DNA from: Solimonas sp047605265
GTDB taxonomy: Bacteria > Pseudomonadota > Gammaproteobacteria > Nevskiales > Nevskiaceae
Assembly (NCBI GenBank): GCA_047605265.1
Contig: JASGFY010000001.1
Coordinates: forward strand, 1 to 64,000
Length of the DNA: 64,000 nt
Reading direction: 5' to 3'
The notes under the pieces are model-generated. The model was not told the origin of the DNA and did not search any database. It saw nothing but the letters and a program-made list of their open reading frames with translations. Below, in pieces: positions 16,480-24,959 of this stretch. The stretch's first letter is position 1. Every line of letters begins with the position of its first letter. A program made the translations under genes and the position numbers.

Positions 16480-16666
16480 TCAGTCTCTGACATACGCCCG
16501 CTCCACCAGAAAATCGACGAGCGCCCGCACCTGCGCCGCCGGTTTATCGTGGCCCATGTAGAGGGCGTGGATTTCCTCGCGCTCGCCGGGGTTGTGGGCC
16601 TCCAGCAGCGGCACGAGGCGGCCGGCTTTGATGTCTTCACCGATCAGGAAGTGTGCGAGGCGCGCG
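16480..16666 (-). pseudogene. Diverged second copy of a LysR C-terminus
   Basis: An open frame ending with TGA at 16480 encodes about 61 residues, starting ARLAHFLIGED and ending FLVERAYVRD. It matches the last 61 residues of the LysR protein encoded at 17528-18427, about 52 of 61 identical by hand count. The copy begins abruptly at 16666, where the vapC reading frame of the neighbouring module crosses into it. No helix-turn-helix or effector domain is present, so it is a remnant. It is the displaced 3' end expected if foreign DNA integrated into the lysR gene. Confidence 0.8.
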
Positions 16667-17083
16667 AAGAGTTAAGGCCGCCTTCGCCCAATTCTGTACT
16701 TTCAGACCGGGAACCCGCTTGAACTCGCGCTCGTTGTTCGTCACCACGATCAGACCCTCCGCTTTCGCGTGGGCTGCGATCCAAAGATCATTGCCCCCGA
16801 TGATTTCTCCCTTCACCTCGAGAGCCGCGCGAATTTTTCCGTACTCGTCCGCTGCCTCAGCCGGCAACTCCAGGACAGGAATCAGCGACACAAGATCGGC
16901 GAGTCTGGCCAGCGCAACCTCACGCTGCTTGCTCTTCTGCGCTCCATACAGAAGCTCGCCGTAAGTAACGACCGAAAGAACCGCATCACCAACTTTGAGC
17001 TTCTCGAAGCGAGACAGAACCTCAGGAGGACGCTTCTGCCGAATGTAAATGCATATGTTCGTGTCGAGCAGGAAACGAGCCAC
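16637..17083 (-). CDS. vapC: VapC-type PIN-domain ribonuclease toxin
   Basis: 148 aa. PIN acidic residues are in place: Asp7 (FLLDTN), Glu43 (YGELLYG), Asp99 (GGNDLWIAAHA) and Glu118 or Glu120 (TNNEREF). VapC toxins cut tRNA or rRNA and are held by VapB. The GTG start at 17083 is one base from the vapB stop, with GAGGTG overlap, so translation is coupled. Residues after about 134 are encoded by the LysR remnant, so the natural C-terminus has probably been replaced. Activity is plausible because the catalytic residues are upstream of that point. Confidence 0.85.
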   Translation of the reverse strand: MARFLLDTNICIYIRQKRPPEVLSRFEKLKVGDAVLSVVTYGELLYGAQKSKQREVALARLADLVSLIPVLELPAEAADEYGKIRAALEVKGEIIGGNDLWIAAHAKAEGLIVVTNNEREFKRVPGLKVQNWAKAALTLRAPRTLPDR

Positions 17084-17084
17084 C

Positions 17085-17315
17085 TCAGAGACCCTTTCGC
17101 TTCTGAGGCGGCGGGTCATTGCGCTCATCTTGAAAGAAATCGTCCGGCATGTCGGCGAGGAGATGAAATGCGCTCGCCATCCCCTTTGGTTTGGCCTTCA
17201 ACACAATCTCATCTCCACGGCGGAAGATCTCCACCTCTGGAGCATCAAGCCGAAACTGCTTGGGCAGCCTGACGGCCTGGCTATTGCCGGACTTGAACAC
17301 TCGCGCGATGGTCAT
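17085..17315 (-). CDS. vapB: VapB-type antitoxin (AbrB/SpoVT fold)
   Basis: 76 aa. MTIARVFKSGNSQAVRLPK followed by a strand segment EVEIFRRGDEIVLKAK is the swapped-hairpin AbrB DNA-binding fold seen in VagC/VapB antitoxins. The acidic, flexible C-terminal half (FFQDERNDPPP) should wrap the VapC active site. ATG 17315 is the family-like start. A GTATATAC palindrome at 17334-17341 in an AT-rich leader is a likely autoregulatory operator. It is the first gene of the module, followed at once by vapC. Confidence 0.88.
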   Translation of the reverse strand: MTIARVFKSGNSQAVRLPKQFRLDAPEVEIFRRGDEIVLKAKPKGMASAFHLLADMPDDFFQDERNDPPPQKRKGL

Positions 17316-17527
17316 GACTATCGTTCCAATGACGTATATACACAATAGTATGCACGTTCGGATATCGAACTGCCAGCTGCCGTTTCCAATGAACCCATCA
17401 GGGCAATCGGAAATCCCAAAAGTCGTGAATCTGCGCTGCGCGGCAGTATCCGCGTGTTCAATGCGCCGCAAAAAAGGCCGTTTGCGTGGCTGCGAGCAAG
17501 CGCGCACAGAGCCGGACCACGGTGCGC

Positions 17528-18427
17528 TCATTCCGTGACCGTCGCCCGCTCCACCAGAAAGTCGACGAACGCCCGCACCCGCGCCGCCGGTTTGTCGTGG
17601 CCCATGTACAGCGCGTGGATTTCCTCGCGCTCGCCGGGGTTATGGGCCTCCAGCAGCGGCACGAGGCGGCCGGCTTCGAGGTCGGCGCCGATCAGGAATC
17701 TGGCGAGGCGCGCGATGCCGGCCCCGGCGACGGCCATGACGCGCAGTGATTCGCCAGAGTTGCCGTAGAAGCTGCCGTTGACGGCCTGCCGCTGCACACC
17801 GCCGCCAGCACTGCGGAAGCTCCAGCCTTCGAGCGCGCGGCGGAAATTGAAGTTGAGGCAGTTGTGCGCAGCGAGGTCGTCCGGCGTCTGCGGCACGCCA
17901 CGGCGGCGCAAGTAGTCCGGCGAAGCGGCGACGATCCAGTGACTGCTGCCGAGCGGACGCGCGCGCATCGTCGAGTCGCGCAGCGGGCCATGGCGGACGG
18001 CGACGTCGAGGCGTTGGTCAACAAAATCGGCGAGCGCGTCGGTCAATGCGAGATCGACCGAAACCTGCGGATGGCGTTCGAGGAATTCCGGTAGCACTGG
18101 CAGCAGACAGTGCAGGCCGAACGGCACCGATGCGGTGACGCGCAGACGGCCGCGCGGTTCGGCGCGCGCGGCGGTGAAGCTGCGTTCGAGATCGTCGATC
18201 TCGTTGAGGATGGACTGCGCGCGCAGGCGGTACGCTTCGCCCTCGGCGGTCAGTGTCAGCGAGCGCGTGGTCCGCTGCAGCAGGCGCACGCCGAGCCGCG
18301 CTTCAAGCCGCGCGATGCTGCGGCTGACGGCCGACGGCGTGACGCGCAGCGCCTTGGCGGCGGCGGCGAAGCTGCCACCGTCGACGACGCGCAGGAAGAC
18401 GTCGATCTCGCCGCTGCGGTTGTCCAT
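17528..18427 (-). CDS. LysR-family transcriptional regulator
   Basis: 299 aa. HTH at residues 5-62 (FLRVVDGGSFAAAAKALRVTPSAVSRSI), then a periplasmic-binding-like effector domain (RLRVTASVPFGLHCLLPVLPEFLERHP onward). It belongs to the DNA-binding LTTR type that often controls a divergent gene, here the MFS exporter at 18702, though a repeat element (18551-18671) now lies in the 274 bp between them. Its 3' end is duplicated with changes at 16480-16666, and the vapBC module lies between. The chimeric history means the C-terminus may derive from foreign DNA. Confidence 0.9.
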   Translation of the reverse strand: MDNRSGEIDVFLRVVDGGSFAAAAKALRVTPSAVSRSIARLEARLGVRLLQRTTRSLTLTAEGEAYRLRAQSILNEIDDLERSFTAARAEPRGRLRVTASVPFGLHCLLPVLPEFLERHPQVSVDLALTDALADFVDQRLDVAVRHGPLRDSTMRARPLGSSHWIVAASPDYLRRRGVPQTPDDLAAHNCLNFNFRRALEGWSFRSAGGGVQRQAVNGSFYGNSGESLRVMAVAGAGIARLARFLIGADLEAGRLVPLLEAHNPGEREEIHALYMGHDKPAARVRAFVDFLVERATVTE

Positions 18428-18550
18428 GTGTCGTGGCCTGCGTCATTCATGATTTGAGCTCACGACGATTGTGATCGCGCGCGTTCTTCTCATCAATCGC
18501 GTTTGCCGGCATTGTGGCGGCCCGTCGCTGGTCGTCGCCCTGCAAGCAGC

Positions 18551-18671
18551 CGTCATTGCGAGGAGGCCGGAGGCCGACGAAGCCTACGTCCTCGAAGGAG
18601 GAAATCCAGTTCCGCGGCCCGATCTGGCGGCGTTGCTGGATTGCTTCGTCGCTACGCTCCTCGCAATGACG
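18551..18671. repeat. Dispersed palindromic repeat, copy 2
   Basis: 121 bp, from CGTCATTGCGAGGAGGCCGG to CTCCTCGCAATGACG; the ends are inverted repeats and match copy 1. The middle holds AAATCCAG and CTGGATTGC, as in copy 1, but with a longer loop. It occupies most of the lysR/MFS intergenic region and so could disturb or supply regulation there. Confidence 0.8.
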
Positions 18672-18701
18672 GATTCTTTTTGCTACCCGAGGAACGTTGT
18701 C

Positions 18702-19883
18702 ATGCCGCTCGCCCTCTATGCCCTCACCGCCGGCGCGTTCGGCATCGGCGTCACCGAGTTCGTCATCATGGGTCTGCTGCTGCAGGTCGGCGGCGATCTC
18801 GGGGTGTCGATTCCGGCGGCGGGCTTGCTGATTTCCGGTTATGCGCTCGGCGTGGTCGTCGGCGCGCCGCTGATGACGATCGCGACCGGACGTTGGCCGC
18901 GCAAGACGGTGCTGCTGGCGCTGATGGGTATTTTCACGCTCGGCAATCTGGCGTGTGCGCTGGCACCGGGTTATGCGCTGCTGCTGGCGGCGCGCGTGTT
19001 CACGGCGTTCGCGCACGGCACGTTCTTCGGCGTCGGCTCGGTGGTGGCGACCACGCTGGTCAAGCCGAGCCAGCGGGCGTCGGCGATCGCCGTGATGTTC
19101 ACCGGCCTGACCGTCGCCAACATTCTCGGCGTGCCGTTCGGTACTTGGCTCGGCCAGGCCTACGGCTGGCGCATGACGTTCTGGGCGGTGGCGGCGATCG
19201 GCGTCGTCGCACTTGCGGTGATCGCGCTGCTGGTACCGCGCGATGCGGCGCCGGTCGAGCGCAGCGACTGGCGCGCCGATCTGCGTACGCTGGCGCGGGC
19301 GCCGGTGCTGCTCGGTCTGCTGACGACGGTGCTCGGCTTCGGCGGCATGCTCGCGGTGTTTACGTACATCGCGCCGATCCTGACGCAGATCAGCGGCTTT
19401 TCCGATGCGGCGGTGTCGCCGATCCTGCTGGTGTTCGGCGGCGGCCTTGTGGTCGGCAACATCGTCGGCGGCAAGCTCGCCGACCGCCGCCTCTACGCGA
19501 CCGTGCTCGGCACCATGCTGACGCTCGCCGTGGTGCTGGCGCTGATGAGCTTCGCGATCCACGACCGCGTGTTCGCGGTGATCTTCGTCGGCCTGCTCGG
19601 CTTCAGCGCTTTCGCTACCGTGCCGCCGCTGCAGATGTGGGTGCTCAACAAGGCACAGGGTGCCGGCCAGAGCCTGGCGTCGAGCTTCAACATCGGCGCG
19701 TTCAATCTCGGCAACGCCGGTGGCGCCTGGCTGGGCGGCGCGGTGATCGAACACGGTTACGGCCTCGGCGCCGTGACCTGGGCCGGTGCGCTGCTGCCGC
19801 TGCTCGGCGTCGGCATCGCGCTGTGGGTGCGTCGCATCGAGTCGCCACGCGCGACGGCGGCCGTGGCCTGCACCGCCGACTGA
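18702..19883 (+). CDS. MFS drug-efflux-type transporter (DHA1)
   Basis: 393 aa with 12 predicted hydrophobic spans. It has the AraJ/chloramphenicol-efflux-like pattern: motif A-like GRWPRKTVLLALM after TM2, motif C-like GTFFGVGSVVATTLV, and PFGTWLGQAYGWRMTFW. Such proteins are proton-driven exporters of small molecules at the inner membrane. ATG 18702 has GAGGA eleven bases upstream. The stop is 5 bp from the stop of a convergent unknown gene. The divergent LysR gene is the natural candidate regulator. Confidence 0.88.
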   Translation: MPLALYALTAGAFGIGVTEFVIMGLLLQVGGDLGVSIPAAGLLISGYALGVVVGAPLMTIATGRWPRKTVLLALMGIFTLGNLACALAPGYALLLAARVFTAFAHGTFFGVGSVVATTLVKPSQRASAIAVMFTGLTVANILGVPFGTWLGQAYGWRMTFWAVAAIGVVALAVIALLVPRDAAPVERSDWRADLRTLARAPVLLGLLTTVLGFGGMLAVFTYIAPILTQISGFSDAAVSPILLVFGGGLVVGNIVGGKLADRRLYATVLGTMLTLAVVLALMSFAIHDRVFAVIFVGLLGFSAFATVPPLQMWVLNKAQGAGQSLASSFNIGAFNLGNAGGAWLGGAVIEHGYGLGAVTWAGALLPLLGVGIALWVRRIESPRATAAVACTAD

Positions 19884-19887
19884 AGCG

Positions 19888-20436
19888 CTACGGCTGCCGC
19901 CGCGACGCGGCGATGTCCCAGGGGCTGGCCTGCTGCGCGACCGGCCCGGTGCGGCCCATCCTGGCCAACCGCCGCGACAGGCGGAACGCGTGGTTTTCGA
20001 CGGCGCGCCAGTCCCAGTCGGCCACGGCGCCGAGATCCGGGTAGCGATCCTCACGCGCCGCCGCGCGACCTTCGGAATTCACGGCGACGCGGCATTGCAG
20101 GACGGCGGGCGGCGTCACGTACAGATGCAGCTGGATCAGGCCCCAGCCGCCGAGCGCGTGGCCGAAGTCGTGGCCGTCGCGCGGCGGATCGAACGTGATG
20201 CGCCGTTCGACGAGCGCGCCTTTCATCGACGGATAGCAGAGCCCGAAAGCGTAGTGCCGCTGCCCGGCGGCGATGCACGCCGCCGCCTGCGCCTTGATCG
20301 CCGCGGCGCCGTCGAAACGCTGCAGCGGCGCGCCGGGCGCGGATTCGGTGGCGACCACGGTCGGCGCTTCCGACTCGAACGCGGCGTCGACCAACGCATC
20401 GAAATGCGCCGGGCTGATGAAGGTGGCGAGTGTCAC
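19888..20436 (-). CDS. Uncharacterised conserved protein
   Basis: 182 aa; I do not recognise a family. The sequence is soluble, with a helical N-terminus (ISPAHFDALVDAAFESEAP) and a central YPSMKGALVERRITFDPP segment, then a hydrophobic GGWGLIQLHLYVTPPAVLQCRV strand pair, and WDWRAVENHAF near the end. The GTG at 20436 is chosen because GGAG lies nine bases upstream; a longer frame exists but its extension looks non-coding. It is convergent with the MFS gene and alone in its direction. Confidence 0.55.
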   Translation of the reverse strand: MTLATFISPAHFDALVDAAFESEAPTVVATESAPGAPLQRFDGAAAIKAQAAACIAAGQRHYAFGLCYPSMKGALVERRITFDPPRDGHDFGHALGGWGLIQLHLYVTPPAVLQCRVAVNSEGRAAAREDRYPDLGAVADWDWRAVENHAFRLSRRLARMGRTGPVAQQASPWDIAASRRQP

Positions 20437-20645
20437 GGCAGACTCCGATCGCGGTCGTGAAAGTGATGTGGCGGAACGCGTTTTCGAGAAACGGCTAGGA
20501 CATGATCCCGCCATCGGCGTGAGCGGCCCGGGCTTGGCGAGCGGGTCGCGATCCGGTTCGGGTTCCGTGCAGATGGCTTGGAGGAAGGCTTCCATGATCG
20601 GTCGTCCGCCGGTTTGCAGGTCTTGCCTTGCCGCCGCTGCGCCGT

Positions 20646-23525
20646 TTACTGCAGCTTCAGCGCCATGCGCACGGCGCCGTCGTCGCCGGCGGCCGCACCT
20701 TGGCCGGTGGTGACGAAGATGCGCTCGGCGGCGATGTCGGGCTTGCTCAGCAACGCGCCCTGCACGGCTTGCGCACGTCGGCGGCCGAGGCTTTGCAGCG
20801 CATCATCGGCCGGGGCGAGCGCGGCGAGCACGAGCGGCTCGACGTAGGCGATGCGCGCCGGTGCTTCGCTGAGGCCGTCCGGGAATTTGACCGATTGCTT
20901 CAGCAGTTCCCTGTGCAGTTTTTCGAGCGCCTTGAGCCGCGCCTTGTCGTCCTTGAGATCGGTCGGCAGTTTCGCGGCGAGCGCGGCGCGGGCCAGCGCG
21001 TCACGATCGGCGGCGCCGACGGTCACCGGCACGTCGAGCTTGAGCTGCGGACGTTCGGCGAGCGCCTTGGCCAGCGTGTCGAGCTTGCCGCCCGTGGGCG
21101 GCGTCAGCTCGGCACTGCCGGCGGGGAAGTCGAGGTACGACAGCTCGTCGCCGCCGCCGAACAGCGAGCCGAGCGCAGTGAACGGTGCGGTGACGATTTT
21201 GGTGAGGATGTTGCCGAGCACCTTCCACACGATCTTGCCGTATTTGAAATCCGGATCGTCGAGGCTGCCGCGCACCGGCAGTTCGAGATCGATGACGCCA
21301 TGGCGGTCCTTGAGCAGGGCGACGGCGAGCTTGATCGGCCACGGCGCGGCGTCCTTCGAGCCGGTCGCCTCGCCGAATTCGAGCTGATCGACGATGACGT
21401 GGTGCTCGGCCTCTAGCTGGCGGTGGTCGATCTTGTACGACAGCTCGGTCGTCAGCTTGCCCTTGGCGATGTCGTAGCCGGCGAATTTGCCGGAATACGG
21501 ATTGAAGGTGGTCAGCTCCATGTTGCGGAAGGCGAGCTTGACGTCGGTGTAGTCGGTCGCCGCGAGCAGGCTCGACGTGCCGCGGATCTCCACCGGCGAA
21601 TAGCGGTCGACTTGGCCGTCCAGCTTGATCGTCGCGCGCGCTTGCGGATCGCTGGAGAGATTCGTGATGCCGCCGTGCAGCTGGACGATGCCGGTCGCGA
21701 ACGAGGGCTCGATCGAGCGGTCGGCGAAGAACGCCGAACCGTCGACGATGCGGACGTCGACGATGCGGACCGGCATCGGCGGGTGGGCGGCGCCGTTCTT
21801 CGGCGGCGGCGCGGCTTGCGGCGCGGCGGCCGGCGCCGGCTTGAGGATCTGCGCGACGTTGAGCGTCTGGTCGGGATTGATGACGACGCGGCCGAACGGC
21901 TGCGTCAGCGTCACGCGGCCGATCGACAGGCGGTCCGGCGTCAACGAGAAGTCGATGCCGGCGATCGCCAGCCGTTTCCAGCGCGCGACGTCGTCGTTGC
22001 GCGCGTCGCCCTCGCCGCTGCCGCTGGCGCGGAAGTCGTCGACGCTCACGTCGCCGCGGAAGCGCAGCGGCAGCGTGCCGTTCGCGGTCTGCGCGAGCTC
22101 GACGTCGCCTTTGACGGCCAGCGTGCCGTTGCGCAGCGTCGCGTTCGTCGCCTGCGCGACGTAGGGTTGCACGGCGGCGAGCGCGAAGCCGTCGAGCTGC
22201 AGCGCGAGCTGCGTGCTCAGCGGCTGCAGCCGCGTGCTGCCCCGCGCCGTCAGGTGCGCGCGGTCGTCGATGGTCAGCTCCGCGTCGATGTCGAGCGTGG
22301 CGTCGGGATCGCTGCGGTAGCCGCCGATGGTCGCGGCGATCGGCGCCAACGCGAAGCGCGCCGCCGGCTGCGTCGTGCGGTCCTCGAAGATGAGGCCGGC
22401 ATCGCTCAGGCGCACGCGCGCGACGGCGATGTGCAAGGGGACCTGCTGCGATGTCGCCGGCGCCGCTTTCTCCGGCGGCGCGGCGGGCTCGCCGCCGGCG
22501 GCGAGCTTCAGCAAGTTGAGGCTCCCGTCGCGCTCGCGGCGCACGTCGAGCCGCGCGCCGTCGATGTCCACGTCGCCGATCGTCAGCGTGCGCTGGGCCA
22601 GCGAGAACGCCAGCGTGTCGACGCCGAGCCGGCGGATCGCGACCGGCGGCGTCGGGTCGCTGCCGTCGCGCGCGGCGACGGCGACGTCGCGCAGCGTGAT
22701 CGCCGGCAAGGTCACGTCGAGGTCGAGCGCCGGCTGCAGCGCGAGCGTGTAGTGGCCGTCGAGATCGATGACGCCGGACGTCAGCTGCGTCGGCAGCTGG
22801 TCCTGCAGGTATGCGTCGATGGTTTTCGCGAGCAGGCCGTGCACGCCGAAATCGCCTTCGGAGCCCAGCGGCTGCACGGTGAACGTGCCGGACCAGTCGA
22901 AGCGCTCGCCGGCGGCGGTCGCGGCGTCGAAGCGATAGGTGTTGCGGTAATCCGCGGTGGTGCGGAAATCGGTGAGAGCAAAGCGGATCGGCTTCAGCTC
23001 GGCGCTGAACGGCTGCGGCCGGCTGCGGTCCTCGAAGGCGACGCGGCCGTCGCTGACGGACAGCGCGCCGATGCGGATGCGCGGGATTGTCGTCGCTGAC
23101 GTCGTCGCCGGCGGCGGCTCGGCCGACGGCGGTGCCAGCTTCGCGAGATTGATGCTGCCGTCTGCGCCGATGACGACGCTGAGGTCCGGCGCGACAAGTG
23201 TCAGCTCGCCCAGCGTGATCGCACGGTGCACCAGCGACGCCAGCGGATCGGCATTGACGAGCAGCGACTGGAAGCCGAGCAGCGACGCACCGTCGGCCTC
23301 GCTGAGTTTGAAATCGCCGATGCGCACAACGAAGGTGTACGGGTTGAACGTCAGTGTGCCGATCGCCACCTGGCGGCCCAGCGTGTGCTCGACGTAATCG
23401 CTGATCGCCGAACGGGCGATGCGCGGCACGAGGAAGAAACCGGCCAGCGTGTAGACGAGCAACAGACCCGCCGTCACACCCAACGCGATCCGGCGTCGGC
23501 GCAACAGGGCCAGGAACGCATGCAT
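20646..23525 (-). CDS. DUF748 envelope protein (AsmA-like)
   Basis: 959 aa. One N-terminal TM segment (residues about 12-32, RRIALGVTAGLLLVYTLAGFFLV) followed by a long periplasmic part of repeated beta units (GxxxLxLxxP patterns, DGRVAFEDRSRP, DAGLIFEDRTTQP), typical of DUF748/AsmA-like bridge proteins thought to move lipid between membranes. The C-terminal 150 residues have an OmpA-like flavour (ERPQLKLDVPVTVGAADRDALARAALAA; RRRAQAVQGALL). Start at ATG 23525; the open frame continues upstream but without family features. It is a single gene with repeat copy 3 behind its start. Confidence 0.8.
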   Translation of the reverse strand: MHAFLALLRRRRIALGVTAGLLLVYTLAGFFLVPRIARSAISDYVEHTLGRQVAIGTLTFNPYTFVVRIGDFKLSEADGASLLGFQSLLVNADPLASLVHRAITLGELTLVAPDLSVVIGADGSINLAKLAPPSAEPPPATTSATTIPRIRIGALSVSDGRVAFEDRSRPQPFSAELKPIRFALTDFRTTADYRNTYRFDAATAAGERFDWSGTFTVQPLGSEGDFGVHGLLAKTIDAYLQDQLPTQLTSGVIDLDGHYTLALQPALDLDVTLPAITLRDVAVAARDGSDPTPPVAIRRLGVDTLAFSLAQRTLTIGDVDIDGARLDVRRERDGSLNLLKLAAGGEPAAPPEKAAPATSQQVPLHIAVARVRLSDAGLIFEDRTTQPAARFALAPIAATIGGYRSDPDATLDIDAELTIDDRAHLTARGSTRLQPLSTQLALQLDGFALAAVQPYVAQATNATLRNGTLAVKGDVELAQTANGTLPLRFRGDVSVDDFRASGSGEGDARNDDVARWKRLAIAGIDFSLTPDRLSIGRVTLTQPFGRVVINPDQTLNVAQILKPAPAAAPQAAPPPKNGAAHPPMPVRIVDVRIVDGSAFFADRSIEPSFATGIVQLHGGITNLSSDPQARATIKLDGQVDRYSPVEIRGTSSLLAATDYTDVKLAFRNMELTTFNPYSGKFAGYDIAKGKLTTELSYKIDHRQLEAEHHVIVDQLEFGEATGSKDAAPWPIKLAVALLKDRHGVIDLELPVRGSLDDPDFKYGKIVWKVLGNILTKIVTAPFTALGSLFGGGDELSYLDFPAGSAELTPPTGGKLDTLAKALAERPQLKLDVPVTVGAADRDALARAALAAKLPTDLKDDKARLKALEKLHRELLKQSVKFPDGLSEAPARIAYVEPLVLAALAPADDALQSLGRRRAQAVQGALLSKPDIAAERIFVTTGQGAAAGDDGAVRMALKLQ

Positions 23526-23648
23526 GGTCAATCCCTTTTTTGTTTTGTCGCGAGCCACCGTCCGGCCGCGTGCGCGATTCTGGCACGGGCACTGGCGCGC
23601 GCCAATGAAGGGGGTGTCGGGTGATGGCGTGATCACGCCGCCCAAGTC

Positions 23649-23772
23649 CGTCATTGCGAGGAAGCCGCAGGCCGACGAAGCCATCCAGGGCGCGGCCCGA
23701 TCCAGCGGCGCGGCCGGGTGGCTTCGTCCCCTCGACAAGCTCGGGACGGGCGCTGCGCTCCTCGCAATAACG
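23649..23772. repeat. Dispersed palindromic repeat, copy 3
   Basis: 124 bp between the DUF748 and AraC genes. Its left end CGTCATTGCGAGGAAGCCGC and right end CTCCTCGCAATAACG pair as inverted repeats. The right half contains an inserted-looking CCCTCGACAAGCTCGGGACG tract absent from copies 1 and 2, itself a short stem. The remaining intergenic bases (23526-23648) show no gene. Confidence 0.75.
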
Positions 23773-23795
23773 ATTGAGCCTGTGCGGGATTTTCT

Positions 23796-24836
23796 CTAGA
23801 TCAACCCGGCCCGCCGCGCGCGCAAGCGCGTCGGCGCGCAACCGAACCAGCGCACGAAGGCGCGCGTGAACGCGCTGATTTCCGAATAGCCGAGCAGCGC
23901 GGCGATGTCGCCGACCGGCAGGTGGCGCTCGCCGAGATAGCGCGTCGCCAGCTGGCGACGCAGATCGTCGACCAGCTCGGCATAGGTACAGCCTTGTTCG
24001 GCGAGGCGGCGCTGCAGCGTCCAGCGCGCGATGCCGAGGGCGGCGGCCACATCATCGACATGCGGATAGCCGCTCGACAGCCGCGAGCGCACTTCGCCGC
24101 GCACGCGGTCGACGAAGGCCAGCGTGCCGGTGCCGCCGGCGATCTGCAGCAGCGCGTCGCGCAGGCGCACGAAGGCGGCCGCATCGCGGCCCGGCATCGC
24201 CCGGTCGAGCTCGCGGCAGCGGAACACCAGCGCGTTGCTGCGCTGACCGAAGCGTGCCGGCGCACCGAACGCGGCGCGGTGCTCGCGCCCGTCGTCCGGC
24301 TGCGGGTGCTCGAACTGCACTTCGTCGGGTGCCCAGCCGGCACCGAGGCAGCGGCGCAGCAGGTTGGCGAACATGCCCATCGTCAGCTCGGCATCCTGGC
24401 GGCGCGCCACGATGCGGCCGTCGAGGATGCGGTATTCGAGACGCAGCGTCGCGCCGTCACGCGCGAAACGCGTTTCGGTGACCTGCTGGTGAAACGCAAA
24501 CAGGCCGGCGAACGCTTCGAGCGCGGCACCGAGCGTCGGCGCGGAGAGCGCGACGTGGCCGATCAGGCCGAGCTGCTCGGGCGCGAACTGCTGGCCGAAG
24601 CGCAGGCCAAAGTTGTCGTCGCCGGTGTCGGCGGCGGCCAGCTCCATCATCGCGCAGTAGGCGCCGAGATCGAGCGGCAGCAGCGGATCGGCGATGCGTT
24701 CGGCGGCAACGCCGGCATTTTCGAGCACGCGCTCGGCATTGCCGCCCTCGGCGGCGATGAACTGCGTGAGGCCGCTGGCGGCGGCCGCCAGGACATGAGG
24801 CGGCGACGCGGCTGCGGACGCGCGGGCGATCGGCAT
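23796..24836 (-). CDS. AraC-family regulator (OruR/ArgR type)
   Basis: 346 aa. Residues about 15-200 are the arabinose-binding-like regulatory domain of the OruR type (GLTQFIAAEGGNAERVLENAG; FAPEQLGLIGHVALSAPTLGAALEAF). The last 100 are paired HTHs (DVAAALGIARWTLQRRLAEQG; IAALLGYSEISAFTRAFVRWFGCAPT). It lies 124 bp downstream of the ethanolamine permease gene on the same strand, after a stem-loop, so it is a candidate regulator of that set; this is an inference from position only. Confidence 0.88.
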   Translation of the reverse strand: MPIARASAAASPPHVLAAAASGLTQFIAAEGGNAERVLENAGVAAERIADPLLPLDLGAYCAMMELAAADTGDDNFGLRFGQQFAPEQLGLIGHVALSAPTLGAALEAFAGLFAFHQQVTETRFARDGATLRLEYRILDGRIVARRQDAELTMGMFANLLRRCLGAGWAPDEVQFEHPQPDDGREHRAAFGAPARFGQRSNALVFRCRELDRAMPGRDAAAFVRLRDALLQIAGGTGTLAFVDRVRGEVRSRLSSGYPHVDDVAAALGIARWTLQRRLAEQGCTYAELVDDLRRQLATRYLGERHLPVGDIAALLGYSEISAFTRAFVRWFGCAPTRLRARRAGLI

Positions 24837-24864
24837 GGCCCACCTCGAAAGCGATCAAGGTGGA

Positions 24865-24884
24865 GCCGCGACCCCCGTCGCGGC
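24865..24884. other. Perfect stem-loop between permease and AraC gene
   Basis: GCCGCGAC-CCCC-GTCGCGGC: an 8 bp perfect stem with a 4 base loop. It could attenuate transcription from the eut set into the AraC gene. No T-run follows on either strand, so it is not a canonical intrinsic terminator. Confidence 0.5.
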
Positions 24885-24959
24885 CCCGATACAGCGACAG
24901 CACACTCCCCGGAACACCGCCATGCTCTGCAAGAACCGTGCAAGCGTGCGGTCAGGGAA

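Noticed and set aside
16345..16480. attI site and start of an integrase gene ahead of cassette 1
   Set aside because: Only one GTTAGAC core and an unrelated inverted repeat are present; no integrase-like frame on either strand.
20437..20645. N-terminal extension of the unknown gene at 19888 starting near 20595
   Set aside because: The extra residues look like non-coding translation and a GTG with a good GGAG site lies at 20436.
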